Shown here piece by piece: positions 16,121 to 23,426 of a stretch of 64,000 bases of DNA; within the stretch, counting starts at the first letter, position 1; each line of letters begins with the position of its first letter. The translations under genes were made by a program, and so were the position numbers. The stretch covers positions 3,348,001 to 3,412,000 of the forward strand of contig OY970371.1 in assembly GCA_963718695.1 (NCBI GenBank), written 5' to 3'. Origin of the DNA: Manganitrophus sp963718695. Lineage in GTDB: Bacteria; Nitrospirota; Nitrospiria; SBBL01; Manganitrophaceae. The notes beneath the pieces are model-generated. The model did no database searches and was not told the origin of the DNA. It was given only the letters and a program-made list of their open reading frames with translations.

Positions 16121-16516
16121 AATCCCGCCTTTCTTCATGCTCTTAACCGGTCTGATCCAACAATTTTTGAACGTGAGTTTCCGGACGTGTTCAAGTGATG
16201 CCCTAACACAACGTTAGGAAAATGAGGGACACATCCCAATTCATTATGTGGTATTATCTCGCTCGCCCAACCCGGCGAGCCCGACCGCTAAGAACCGGCA
16301 TAGTTGGATGAGCATCATTTCAGTGGCGGCTCACCTCCATCGTTGAGGATGTAGGAACCTAAAAAAACGCTGTCGATCTGAAAAAAGTGAAGTCCACATC
16401 AATCATAGATTCCATGAGATTTTCGTCTTTGCCTCGAACCATGATTCATCCACAATTCATGAAGAGCGGAGCCGCAGAACAATTCCTTCCGGCCGACGCG
16501 CGAACGTGCGCGGCTG
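16121..16516. other. gap with a collapsed attC core and one long direct repeat
   Basis: 396 bases with no convincing gene. CCTAAC-ACAAC-GTTAGG (16202-16218) looks like the left and right cores of an attC site with everything between deleted. A 21-base repeat at 16221-16241 recurs at 17130-17150. Confidence 0.5.
16221..16241. repeat. direct repeat left of the DUF2306 gene
   Basis: AATGAGGGACACATCCCAAT here and GATGAGGGCCACATCCCACT at 17130-17150 match at 18 of 21 positions across the repeat and flank the 16517-17125 gene. Confidence 0.55.
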
Positions 16517-17125
16517 ATGAGTGGCGTGATGCGCGCAACCGGTAGAGCCCTCCTCTTTTTCCTGGTGTTCGCCGTGGCCACCTATGCGGTGTTCGCCTAT
16601 GCTATCTTCCCGCTGGGCTCGGCCGTGCACCCGGACATGAAGACGGACTTCGTTGCGCACCCCGCCGGCATTTACACACATGTCTTTGCAGCGGCAGTCG
16701 CCCTGGCGCTGGGGCCGTTTCAGTTTTCTACCCGTTTGAGAGAGAGACACATCCGGGTCCATCGCTGGTTGGGCCGGGTCTATTTGGGAATGGGGGTCCT
16801 GGTGGGAGGTCTATCCGGACTGTACATTTCCCAGTTCGCCTTTGGCGGGCTTGTCGCCAAGCTGGGTTTTGGCATGCTGGCGGTCTGCTGGCTCTTCTCC
16901 GGCGCGTGCGCACTCCTTGCCGTTCGCCGGGGCGCGGTCGAAGCGCACAGAAATTGGATGGTGCGCAATTTCGCCCTCGCGTTTGCGGCGGTCACGCTGC
17001 GTCTCTACATTCCGGCAGCCGTTGTCGCGGGAATCGACTTCGCCGTTGCCTATCCGTTCATCGCATGGTTATGCTGGGTGCCGAATATCATCCTGGCCGA
17101 GTGGCTCAACACCGGCAGAATGTAA
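16517..17125 (+). CDS. DUF2306 membrane protein
   Basis: 202 residues with about six hydrophobic helices (ALLFFLVFAVATYAVFAYAIF, THVFAAAVALALGPFQF, YLGMGVLVGGLSGLYISQF, FGMLAVCWLFSGACALLAV, FALAFAAVTLRLYIP, VAYPFIAWLCWVPNIILAEW). The motifs HPAGIYTHVFAAAVALALGPFQF, HRWLGRVYLG and HRNWMVRNFALAFAAVTLR place it in DUF2306, a four- to six-helix family with conserved histidines that may bind heme. Flanked by direct repeats; outside the clear attC-bounded array. Confidence 0.82.
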   Translation: MSGVMRATGRALLFFLVFAVATYAVFAYAIFPLGSAVHPDMKTDFVAHPAGIYTHVFAAAVALALGPFQFSTRLRERHIRVHRWLGRVYLGMGVLVGGLSGLYISQFAFGGLVAKLGFGMLAVCWLFSGACALLAVRRGAVEAHRNWMVRNFALAFAAVTLRLYIPAAVVAGIDFAVAYPFIAWLCWVPNIILAEWLNTGRM

Positions 17126-17129
17126 AAAG

Positions 17130-17150
17130 ATGAGGGCCACATCCCACTTT
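17130..17150. repeat. direct repeat right of the DUF2306 gene
   Basis: Second copy of the repeat at 16221-16241 (18 of 21 matches), 5 bases after the DUF2306 stop codon. Confidence 0.55.
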
Positions 17151-17208
17151 CTTGAGGAGTGAACAAATAAACCAAGAGTCTCCCAAGCAGAGGGGAAAGT
17201 CTGTTAAA

Positions 17209-17237
17209 TTGACAACGTGTAGCCCACAGACTACACT
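17209..17237 (+). promoter_or_regulatory. promoter with embedded operator palindrome
   Basis: TTGACA (17209-17214), a 17-base spacer and TACACT (17232-17237). GTGTAG (17217-17222) and CTACAC (17231-17236) form an inverted repeat in the spacer that overlaps the -10 box, where a HigA-type antitoxin would be expected to repress its own operon. Confidence 0.6.
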
Positions 17238-17243
17238 CTTATC

Positions 17244-17297
17244 ATGAGCGAAATTCGCAAGACCGATGTTTCGCCCAGTGGCTCGTAGGAGTATATG
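17244..17297 (+). pseudogene. stump of a RelE/HigB-type (Gp49-like) toxin gene
   Basis: ATG 17244 reads MSEIRKTDV and then goes out of frame to a stop at 17288. Adding one T after GTT (about 17270) restores FAQWLVGVYD, the usual start of addiction-module killer proteins (xEIRKTDVFxxWLxGLxD). The frame then runs straight into the antitoxin start, so the remaining toxin body is deleted. Confidence 0.6.
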
Positions 17298-17597
17298 ATG
17301 AAAAAAACCACGACCAGTCGCTACGATGTCGCCGAACACCTCCGAACCCCGGAGGAAATGGCCGCCTATCTTGAGGCTTGCATGGAAGAAGCCAACGGCG
17401 ACGCGGCCTTCATTGCCAAGGCGCTGGGGGACATTGCGCGTGCGAAGGGGATGGCACAGGTAGCGCGCGATGCGGGCCTCTCCCGAGAAAGTCTTTACAA
17501 GGCGCTCTCCGGCGAGCGCAGCCCCGGCTTCGACACCATTCTCAAAGTAGTCGCGGCATTAGGGTTGAAGTTGCACGCTGCAGCCAATCATCGCTGA
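17295..17597 (+). CDS. HigA-like addiction-module antidote protein (orphan)
   Basis: 100 residues. The N-terminal half DVAEHLRTPEEMAAYLEACMEEANGDAAFIAKALGDIARAKGM is typical of the putative addiction-module antidote family. The second half is a helix-turn-helix (MAQVARDAGLSRESLYKALSGERSPGFDTILKVVAALGLKL). GGAG lies 4-8 bases ahead of the paired ATG codons at 17295/17298. Its partner toxin is reduced to a stump upstream, so it is an antitoxin without a toxin. It probably binds the palindrome at 17217-17236. Confidence 0.88.
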   Translation: MMKKTTTSRYDVAEHLRTPEEMAAYLEACMEEANGDAAFIAKALGDIARAKGMAQVARDAGLSRESLYKALSGERSPGFDTILKVVAALGLKLHAAANHR

Positions 17598-17666
17598 TTG
17601 CTCGTCCAACCGATCGCTTGTAAAAGATGGGGGATCGGAATCCCTTTTTTCCTACAGGAAAGATTC

Positions 17667-17909
17667 ATGAACGATACCTCTCCAGAAGTAGAGTCCTTCT
17701 TTAACGAATTAATGATGAAAAAAACCGGAGAGGAACGGATGCGGATGGGTTTTTCGATGTTCGAGATGGCCCGCAAACAGGTGCTCGCCTCGATCCTCAA
17801 CCAAAATCCAAATGCCGACCCAAAAGAAATCCGGAAGCAACTCTTCCTTCGTTTTTATGGAAATGATTTTACCCCGGAAGAGTGTGAGAAGATTTTAGCG
17901 CAACTTTGA
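17667..17909 (+). CDS. small hypothetical protein
   Basis: 80 residues from ATG 17667, chosen for the AGGAAAG box 6 bases upstream; an in-frame extension to 17598 is less likely. MNDTSPEVESFFNELMMKKTGEERMRMGFSMFEMARKQVLASI...PKEIRKQLFLRFYGNDFTPEECEKI looks like a conserved small helical protein found near toxin-antitoxin genes. No known activity. Confidence 0.65.
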   Translation: MNDTSPEVESFFNELMMKKTGEERMRMGFSMFEMARKQVLASILNQNPNADPKEIRKQLFLRFYGNDFTPEECEKILAQL

Positions 17910-18013
17910 CCGATTGCGTTTCTGCCTGTATTAGGTTCATCAGCCGATCGCCGACTGCCGTGAATATTTTTCTCCGAAATGTTATACTTCTACAATAATT
18001 GAAGAGATGACGG

Positions 18014-18244
18014 GTGAAGGCAACGAACTACTTTATAACCAGTGTCATGGCCCGTCGGCCTTATCTCAAGGAAGAATGGATTGAATATGTTCTTGCTAAC
18101 CCTGTCCGGACACAAGTACAACCCAACGGGCGTGTTCGCCACTGGGCATTCATTCCGGAACTCGGCAAGCACCTTCGAGTCGTCACTGAACCCGACAGGG
18201 AAACAGTCCACAACGCTTTTGCAGACCGTGGATTCAGGCCGTAA
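18014..18244 (+). CDS. small hypothetical protein paired with DUF2283
   Basis: 76 residues from a GTG start at 18014. RRPYLKEEWIEYVLANPVRTQVQPNGRVRHWAFIPELGKHLRVVTEPDRETVHNAFADRGFRP looks like a conserved small family with an RNase-toxin-like length and an RHW/RVV core. It lies 17 bases ahead of a DUF2283 gene, and I read the pair as toxin-antitoxin-like. The pairing as a functional module is inference. Confidence 0.65.
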   Translation: MKATNYFITSVMARRPYLKEEWIEYVLANPVRTQVQPNGRVRHWAFIPELGKHLRVVTEPDRETVHNAFADRGFRP

Positions 18245-18261
18245 CATACAGGAGAAAGAAT

Positions 18262-18498
18262 ATGGTCTTTCAGTACTATCCTGATACAGATATGCTTTAT
18301 ATTGAGCTTACGGGCGGGTCAAGCGTAGAATCACAAGAAGTAGCGCCCGGTGTCGTGCTCGACTTTAACCAAAAAAATCAGGTCATCGGAATTGAGATCG
18401 AGAATGCCAGCGCATTCATCGATTTATCACGGCTGGAAGTATCTGCTCTACCCATTGTTGATCTGATTCTCAGTAAGAAGGTTTCTGTCGAAAAATGA
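18262..18498 (+). CDS. DUF2283 protein
   Basis: 78 residues. FQYYPDTDMLYIELTGGSSVESQEVAPGVVLDFNQKNQVIGIEIENASAFID is the standard DUF2283 pattern (YDxxxDxLYI...V...DxxxxVIGIEIxxAS). An AGGAGAAAG box precedes the ATG. Likely the antitoxin-like partner of the preceding gene; this role is inferred from neighbourhood only. Confidence 0.82.
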   Translation: MVFQYYPDTDMLYIELTGGSSVESQEVAPGVVLDFNQKNQVIGIEIENASAFIDLSRLEVSALPIVDLILSKKVSVEK

Positions 18499-18586
18499 TT
18501 GAAGGAGTGAATCGCGACGCTTCATCTTCGCCCAAAGAACAGTCATATTTTTGGATTTTCACATAACCCGATCCTCACCTCCCGCC

Positions 18587-18615
18587 TTGCACAAAGATTG
18601 AATCCAAAGTAAACT
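18587..18615 (+). promoter_or_regulatory. promoter of the acyl-CoA operon
   Basis: TTGCAC (18587-18592), 17 bases, TAAACT (18610-18615), 44 bases ahead of the DUF35 start codon. Confidence 0.5.
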
Positions 18616-18659
18616 ATCTCCTATCGATCACTTCAACCGCCCCGCTTTTGGAGAGACCC

Positions 18660-19148
18660 ATGGCTAAAAAGATCCGCCTTCCCGAAACGGACGAAGGCAC
18701 CGTTCTCTACAAGACCGATCCGATCATCATGAAGTGGCACTACGAGATCGACTACATCCACTCGTATGCCCAGGACTCCCCTTTTTTCGACGGACTTTCC
18801 AAGGGAAAACTCCTCGGAAGCGCCTGCAAGAAATGCAAAACGAAATACGCCACCCCCCGCGCCCACTGCATGGAGTGCGGGGCCAAAACCGATTGGATTG
18901 CGCTGCCGCTGGAAGGAAAGGTGCATACCCACACCACCTGCTACTTCGGCGGCGAGGCCTTTTTGAAAGAAACGCCGTTTACATTGATCCTGGTGGAGTT
19001 TGAGGGGATCGACACCCTCTTCCTCTCCCGGCTGGTCGGCGTGGCACCCGATCAGGCGCAGATCGGGATGCCGGTACAGGCGCAGTTTCTTCGGAACAGC
19101 AAATTTAAGGCGACCGACGTCTACTTTGTCCCGAAGGAAGAAGAATAA
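18660..19148 (+). CDS. DUF35 Zn-ribbon/OB-fold acyl-CoA-associated protein
   Basis: 162 residues from ATG 18660 with a GGAG box upstream. The rubredoxin-like Zn-ribbon CKKC...CMEC (about residues 53-71) is followed by an OB-fold (GKVHTHTTCYFGGEAFLKETPFTLILVEFEGIDTLFLSRLVG). These proteins bind acyl-CoA and form complexes with SCP-x-type thiolases. The likely partner, a BbsB-type thiolase, is at the left end of the window, separated by the accessory region. First gene of the 18660-21807 operon. Confidence 0.88.
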   Translation: MAKKIRLPETDEGTVLYKTDPIIMKWHYEIDYIHSYAQDSPFFDGLSKGKLLGSACKKCKTKYATPRAHCMECGAKTDWIALPLEGKVHTHTTCYFGGEAFLKETPFTLILVEFEGIDTLFLSRLVGVAPDQAQIGMPVQAQFLRNSKFKATDVYFVPKEEE

Positions 19149-19153
19149 CATCG

Positions 19154-19717
19154 ATGGATAAGATCGCCGAAATCCTGACCGATATCGTCCGCCGTCTGAA
19201 GAGATGGGATAAAAAAAAGCGGGCGCAAGAGCGAAAAGAGGTCGGCCGCTATCTTCTCAAACAGCTCTTTAATCAGATCCCCGGCGCCAGCGCCGTCGCG
19301 GCCCTCTTGGTCGGCGGCTGGATCGCCTCCACCTTCACCACCTCCCCGATCACGGCGACCCTCGCCTCCTGGGGATTGATGAAGGGGGGCACGCGGGTCG
19401 TCAGCGGCAACACCTATCGATTCTTATCGGTCTTCCTTCCCCTTTTCGCGGCCGGGACCACCGCCTATTCGGTTCAGAAGCTGTTGAAATATTTCCGCGA
19501 AAAAGAGATGGAGCAAAACAAAGTGCTCGTGGCGCAGCTGGGAAAGGAAATTCAAGCGACCCTGCAGGCGAAGCTCGATCTGCTTGAGAAAGCCAAAGAG
19601 GCCGGCCTTTTGTCGGAGAGTGAGTACTTTACCAAAAAGGCCAATCTCTACCAGACCTACTCCCGGATTGTTCCCGAAAAGATCCGGGAGCTTATCATCA
19701 ACAAGCTGGCGGGATAA
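19154..19717 (+). CDS. membrane protein with SHOCT-like C-terminus (hypothetical)
   Basis: 187 residues. A basic N-terminus (RRLKRWDKKKRAQERKEV) is followed by two hydrophobic segments (ASAVAALLVGGWIASTF and FLSVFLPLFAAGTTAYSV), then a coiled-coil-like helix. The end, LLEKAKEAGLLSESEYFTKKANL, resembles the SHOCT oligomerisation motif. Five bases separate it from the DUF35 gene and 5 from the acyl-CoA dehydrogenase gene, so it is in the same operon. Role unknown. Confidence 0.7.
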   Translation: MDKIAEILTDIVRRLKRWDKKKRAQERKEVGRYLLKQLFNQIPGASAVAALLVGGWIASTFTTSPITATLASWGLMKGGTRVVSGNTYRFLSVFLPLFAAGTTAYSVQKLLKYFREKEMEQNKVLVAQLGKEIQATLQAKLDLLEKAKEAGLLSESEYFTKKANLYQTYSRIVPEKIRELIINKLAG

Positions 19718-19722
19718 CCGCG

Positions 19723-20865
19723 ATGATCGACTTTGACCTGACCGAAGAGCAAAAACTCCTCCAGCAGACAATCCGGGAATTTGCCGCCGCCGAGATCGCG
19801 CCGGGCGCGGCCGAGCGGGACGAAACGATGCAGTTCCCGCATGCGCTGATTCCGAAAATGGCGGCGCTGAAACTCCTTGGGATTGCCATCCCGGAGGAAT
19901 ATGGCGGCGCAGGCCTTGGCGCGATGGAGGTGGCGATCATCCTCGAAGAGATCGCGCGATACGATGGGGCGACGGCGCTGATCGTCGCGTCGCACAACTC
20001 CCTCTGCACGATGCACCTCTATCGCTTCGGGAATGAGGCGCAGCGGCAGAAATATGTGGTTCCTTTGGCGAAGGGAGAGAAACTCGGCGCCTGGGCGTTG
20101 ACCGAGCCGGGATCGGGCTCCGACGCGGCGGCGATGCAGACGACGGCGACACTGGAAGGGGACCATTGGGTCCTCAACGGAGGCAAGCTCTTTATTACGC
20201 AAGGGTCGGTCGCCGGCGTTTATGTGATTACGGCCGTCACCGATCCGGGAAAAGGGGCGGAGGGGATTTCCGCCTTCGTCGTCGAAAAAGGAACGCCCGG
20301 CCTGAACGTCGGCAAGGTTGAAAAGAAGCTTGGCGTCCGGGCTTCCGATACGGCGGCGCTTCATTTCGATCAGCTTAAAATTCCGAAAGAGAATCTCATC
20401 GGGACCCTTCACCACGGCTTTCAGGATGTGCTTCAAATCCTCGACGGCGGCCGGATCGGCATCGGCGGGATGTCGGTCGGCCTGGCGCGCGCCGCGTTGG
20501 AAGAGTCGATCAAATATGCCAAAGAGCGAAACCAATTCGGAAAACCGATCGGCGACTTCCAATCGATTCAATGGAAGCTCTCCGACATGGCGACCGAGAT
20601 CGACGCGGCGCGGCTGCTCGTCTATCGGGCCTCGCTTCTGAAAGAGGCGGGGGAAGAATTCAAACAGGCCGCCTCGGAGGCAAAACTCTTCGCTTCGGAG
20701 GTCGCCATGCGGGCGACGACACAGGCGATTCAGATTCATGGCGGCTCCGGTTATCTGAAAGATTATCCGGTGGAGCGCTACTTCCGCGATGCCAAGCTCT
20801 GCGAGATCGGAGAAGGGACCTCTGAGATCCAGAGGAGAGTCATTGCAAAAACGCTCCTCCAATGA
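19723..20865 (+). CDS. acyl-CoA dehydrogenase
   Basis: 380 residues, standard length. FAD enzyme oxidising acyl-CoA to enoyl-CoA. The signature LGAWALTEPGSGSDAAAMQTTA (about 125-146), the FITQGSVAGVYVITAVT segment, RNQFGKPIGDFQSIQWKLSDMATEIDAAR, and QIHGGSGYLKDYPVERYFRDAKLCEIGEGTSEIQR are all present. The Glu of GEGTSEIQR is the usual catalytic base of this subfamily. Within an operon with DUF35 and MeaB-like genes, it suggests short- or branched-chain acyl-CoA breakdown; the exact substrate is not determinable. Confidence 0.94.
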   Translation: MIDFDLTEEQKLLQQTIREFAAAEIAPGAAERDETMQFPHALIPKMAALKLLGIAIPEEYGGAGLGAMEVAIILEEIARYDGATALIVASHNSLCTMHLYRFGNEAQRQKYVVPLAKGEKLGAWALTEPGSGSDAAAMQTTATLEGDHWVLNGGKLFITQGSVAGVYVITAVTDPGKGAEGISAFVVEKGTPGLNVGKVEKKLGVRASDTAALHFDQLKIPKENLIGTLHHGFQDVLQILDGGRIGIGGMSVGLARAALEESIKYAKERNQFGKPIGDFQSIQWKLSDMATEIDAARLLVYRASLLKEAGEEFKQAASEAKLFASEVAMRATTQAIQIHGGSGYLKDYPVERYFRDAKLCEIGEGTSEIQRRVIAKTLLQ

Positions 20866-20901
20866 CACTCTCCGATTTTGCAGGGACCCCGGAGTAACAG
20901 C

Positions 20902-21807
20902 GTGAAAAACCGCGAGACCTGGATCCGAAAGATCTTAGAAGGGGATGTCCGATCGGCATCGCGGCTTCTCACCCTGGTTGAAAATCAAGATCCATCCGCC
21001 CTCCCTCTCCTCAAGACCCTTTTTCGTCATACCGGACAAGCGACCCTCATCGGGGTGACCGGTCCGGCCGGCGCCGGAAAGAGCACCCTGATCAATCAAT
21101 TGATCACCGCATTCCGCCAAGAGAAACGATCGGTCGGCGTCTTGGCGATTGACCCGACCAGTCCTCTCTCCGGCGGGGCAATTTTGGGCGACCGCCTCCG
21201 GATGCATCCCCATTTCCTCGACCGGGAGGTCTTTATTCGAAGTCTGGCGACACGGGGCGCCTGGGGCGGCATCAGCCCCGCCCTCTTCAACGCGATCCAT
21301 ATCCTCGATGCAATGGGGAAAGAGCGAATTCTCATTGAGACGGTCGGCGTCGGTCAAGACGAAGTGGAGATCGCGCATCTGGCCGACGTGGTGGTTTTGG
21401 TCCTCTCGCCCGGGATGGGGGATGAAGTGCAGTTGATGAAGGCGGGTCTTCTCGAAATTGGGGATGTGGTGGTCGTCAACAAAGGGGACTTGAAGGAGTC
21501 GCAGCCGCTGTTTTATCAACTGAAGGAGATGATCCCCGACCGTCCGATTTTAAAGATCGCCGCGGAAAAAGGAGAGGGCCTCCCGGCCCTCCTCTCTGAG
21601 GTCGGAAAACAGATCTCTAAAACAGAGACCCGGCAGGCACGGCGGAAGAGCTTCATCGTGGAGGAACTTCGGACCCTTTTGAGAGAAACGATCGGTCAGA
21701 CGGTCCTGAAAACTTCTTTCGATGAGAGGGCGGTCGATGCCATTCTGCTTCGAAAGCGGGATCCGTATGGGTTGATTCGATCGTGGATGAAACGGGAGAG
21801 AGGTTAG
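20902..21807 (+). CDS. meaB: MeaB/ArgK family G-protein (methylmalonyl-CoA mutase chaperone-like)
   Basis: 301 residues from GTG 20902 (GGAG 7 bases upstream). Walker A GPAGAGKST (54-62), LAIDPTSPLSGGAILGDRLRM, the ETVGVGQDEVEIAHLADVVVLVLSPGMGDEVQLMKAGLLEIGD block and VVNKGD are diagnostic. MeaB proteins guard and reload B12-dependent acyl-CoA mutases using GTP. No mutase lies in the window, so the partner must be elsewhere. The gene converges on mglA with a 4-base overlap. Confidence 0.9.
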   Translation: MKNRETWIRKILEGDVRSASRLLTLVENQDPSALPLLKTLFRHTGQATLIGVTGPAGAGKSTLINQLITAFRQEKRSVGVLAIDPTSPLSGGAILGDRLRMHPHFLDREVFIRSLATRGAWGGISPALFNAIHILDAMGKERILIETVGVGQDEVEIAHLADVVVLVLSPGMGDEVQLMKAGLLEIGDVVVVNKGDLKESQPLFYQLKEMIPDRPILKIAAEKGEGLPALLSEVGKQISKTETRQARRKSFIVEELRTLLRETIGQTVLKTSFDERAVDAILLRKRDPYGLIRSWMKRERG

Positions 21808-22391
21808 GCTTTCTTTTTTAATTCCATGATGACGAGCTTGGCAAGCTCTTTGAGGGTGTCGAAAACACCCGTTCCGGTCGCGGCGACTCCTTCAAAGAAG
21901 GGAACGTTCCGGGGATTGAGAACACGATTGAGTTCCTCGACGGGAACCACGTTCGGAAGATCGCGTTTATTATATTGGATGATAAACGGCATCGCATCGA
22001 GATTCAGCCCCTGATCTTTTAAATTCTTTCTCAGATTCTCCAGGCTCTCGATGTTCGCTTCCATGCGCTCTACCTGGGAATCGGCAACGAAGATCACCCC
22101 GTCGACCCCCCTCAGAATCAGCTTGCGGCTTGCATCGTAGAAGACCTGTCCGGGGACGGTGTAGAGATGAAACCGGACCTTGAAGCCTTTGATATTTCCC
22201 AGCGCCAGCGGAAGAAAATCAAAAAAGAGGGTTCGCTCGGTTTCGGTGGCAAGCGAGATCATCTTCCCTTTGCTGTCGGGATTGGTTTTTTTGTAAATGT
22301 AAATAAGATTCGTGGTCTTTCCGCACAGACCGGGGCCATAGTAGACGATCTTGCAATTGATCTCACGGGCCGAGTAGTTAATAAATGACAT
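21804..22391 (-). CDS. mglA: MglA-type small Ras-like GTPase
   Basis: 195 residues, the MglA length. MSFINYSAREINCKIVYYGPGLCGKTTNL carries the P-loop GPGLCGKTT; ERTLFFDFLPL and VRFHLYTVPGQVFYDASRKLIL cover switch I/II; QYNKRDLPN is the guanine-binding NKxD. MglA marks the leading pole and directs gliding or type IV pili in Myxococcus; related pairs exist in non-gliding bacteria. It is downstream of mglB in one transcription unit. Confidence 0.94.
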   Translation of the reverse strand: MSFINYSAREINCKIVYYGPGLCGKTTNLIYIYKKTNPDSKGKMISLATETERTLFFDFLPLALGNIKGFKVRFHLYTVPGQVFYDASRKLILRGVDGVIFVADSQVERMEANIESLENLRKNLKDQGLNLDAMPFIIQYNKRDLPNVVPVEELNRVLNPRNVPFFEGVAATGTGVFDTLKELAKLVIMELKKKA

Positions 22392-22448
22392 GCTGAGTCC
22401 TTAAATAACGATCAGTCATGATCTTGCGGATTGCGCGCACCACAAAAA

Positions 22449-22940
22449 TCACCCGAACAGCCGATCAATATCGTCTTCGGTAATTTCAGCAAAGGGAGAT
22501 CGGCTGCTTTTGTTCTCTTTTTCTTTTTCTACTTTATTGATGATCTTTGAGAAGATCTGCGTGAAGACTTCAGAGCTCTTCTTCACCCTCAAGCGGACCA
22601 AGCCCAATGAAGAGCGTTGATCGAAGACAACCACCAAAATGACCCGGTCCCCGATCAGGGAGATGTGAACGTTATCCTTTTCCCCTTCGTGAAAGAGGAT
22701 CGAGAATTCTTTTTCGCCCAGGAGATTCGCCATTCCCCCCGTCGCGGCGATATTTCCCGCCGTGAGAGAGGCAAGCGAGGTCGTATCGAGATTTTGGGTC
22801 TCTCCAACGCTTGCGATGAGTTGGCCGTTTTTATCAACAAGGAAGGTGATTTTAGCGTTCGCCAGTTGATGCAGCTTTGAGAGCTCCGCATCAATCTGCT
22901 TGAACTCTTCCTCGTACATGACCAAACCGGAATCTGGCAT
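22449..22940 (-). CDS. mglB: MglB-type roadblock/LC7 domain protein
   Basis: 163 residues. LVMYEEEFKQIDAELSKLHQLANAKITFLVDKNGQLIASVGETQNLDTTSLASLTAGNIAATGGMANLLGEKEF is close to Myxococcus-type MglB, the GTPase-activating partner of MglA. The C-terminal tail (KEKENKSSRSPFAEITEDDIDRLFG) is polar, as in MglB tails that bind MglA. Upstream gene of an mglBA operon with a good promoter at 22981-23009. Confidence 0.92.
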   Translation of the reverse strand: MPDSGLVMYEEEFKQIDAELSKLHQLANAKITFLVDKNGQLIASVGETQNLDTTSLASLTAGNIAATGGMANLLGEKEFSILFHEGEKDNVHISLIGDRVILVVVFDQRSSLGLVRLRVKKSSEVFTQIFSKIINKVEKEKENKSSRSPFAEITEDDIDRLFG

Positions 22941-22980
22941 CGACCATCCTAGGCGGGGTGCGCTTCTCTAGACACATTAT

Positions 22981-23009
22981 TTTATACCACGGAGTCCATT
23001 TTTGCGCAA
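22981..23009 (-). promoter_or_regulatory. promoter of mglBA
   Basis: On the minus strand TTGCGC (23009-23004), a 17-base spacer and TATAAA (22986-22981), 41 bases ahead of the mglB start. Confidence 0.55.
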
Positions 23010-23067
23010 TGTTGAGGGGTCGATTTTTGTTGGAAAAGGGGAATGCGGCTTAAGTCCGTAAGGAAAC

Positions 23068-23328
23068 TTATTGCTCGGTGATGATCGACTCTTCGTCCTC
23101 GGGATCCATCCCTTCCGTTTGGAGCAATCGTTCGATGAAATGATTGGCCCAAGAGAGGTAAATGCCGCTGGCATCTTTCATCGCCATGGCACCCTTGACG
23201 AGCTTCTGCAACTCTTCCTCGTCTTTCCCTTTTTGACGAAGCTCTTCTATCTGGTCTTCGAAATGCCGATTCAAAAGCTCCATCGCCCCGATGACATTCG
23301 TTAATGATTGCTTCACTTTGCTTGGCAT
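23068..23328 (-). CDS. small helical hypothetical protein
   Basis: 86 residues, entirely helical in appearance (MPSKVKQSLTNVIGAMELLNRHFEDQIEELRQKGKDEEELQKLVKGAMAMKDASGIYLSWANHFIERLL), acidic at the end. GGAGG lies 5 bases before the ATG. It sits alone between the por terminator and the mglBA promoter. No family recognised. Confidence 0.7.
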   Translation of the reverse strand: MPSKVKQSLTNVIGAMELLNRHFEDQIEELRQKGKDEEELQKLVKGAMAMKDASGIYLSWANHFIERLLQTEGMDPEDEESIITEQ

Positions 23329-23375
23329 AGTTCCTCCTGATTCATGAAAGAGATAAAAGGGGTGCCGATGATAAC

Positions 23376-23410
23376 AAAAAACCCCATCGCTGAAAAACGA
23401 TGGGGTTTTT
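23376..23410 (-). terminator. terminator of the por operon
   Basis: A perfect stem AAAAACCCCATCG / CGATGGGGTTTTT (23377-23389 and 23398-23410) with an 8-base loop and a T-tract on either strand. It is 17 bases after the porD stop. Confidence 0.88.
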
Positions 23411-23426
23411 GATTCGAAATAAAGTC

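Noticed and set aside
10600..18500. Complete integron with integrase
   Set aside because: No tyrosine-recombinase frame with the IntI motif is present in the window; only cassettes and attC-like sites are seen.
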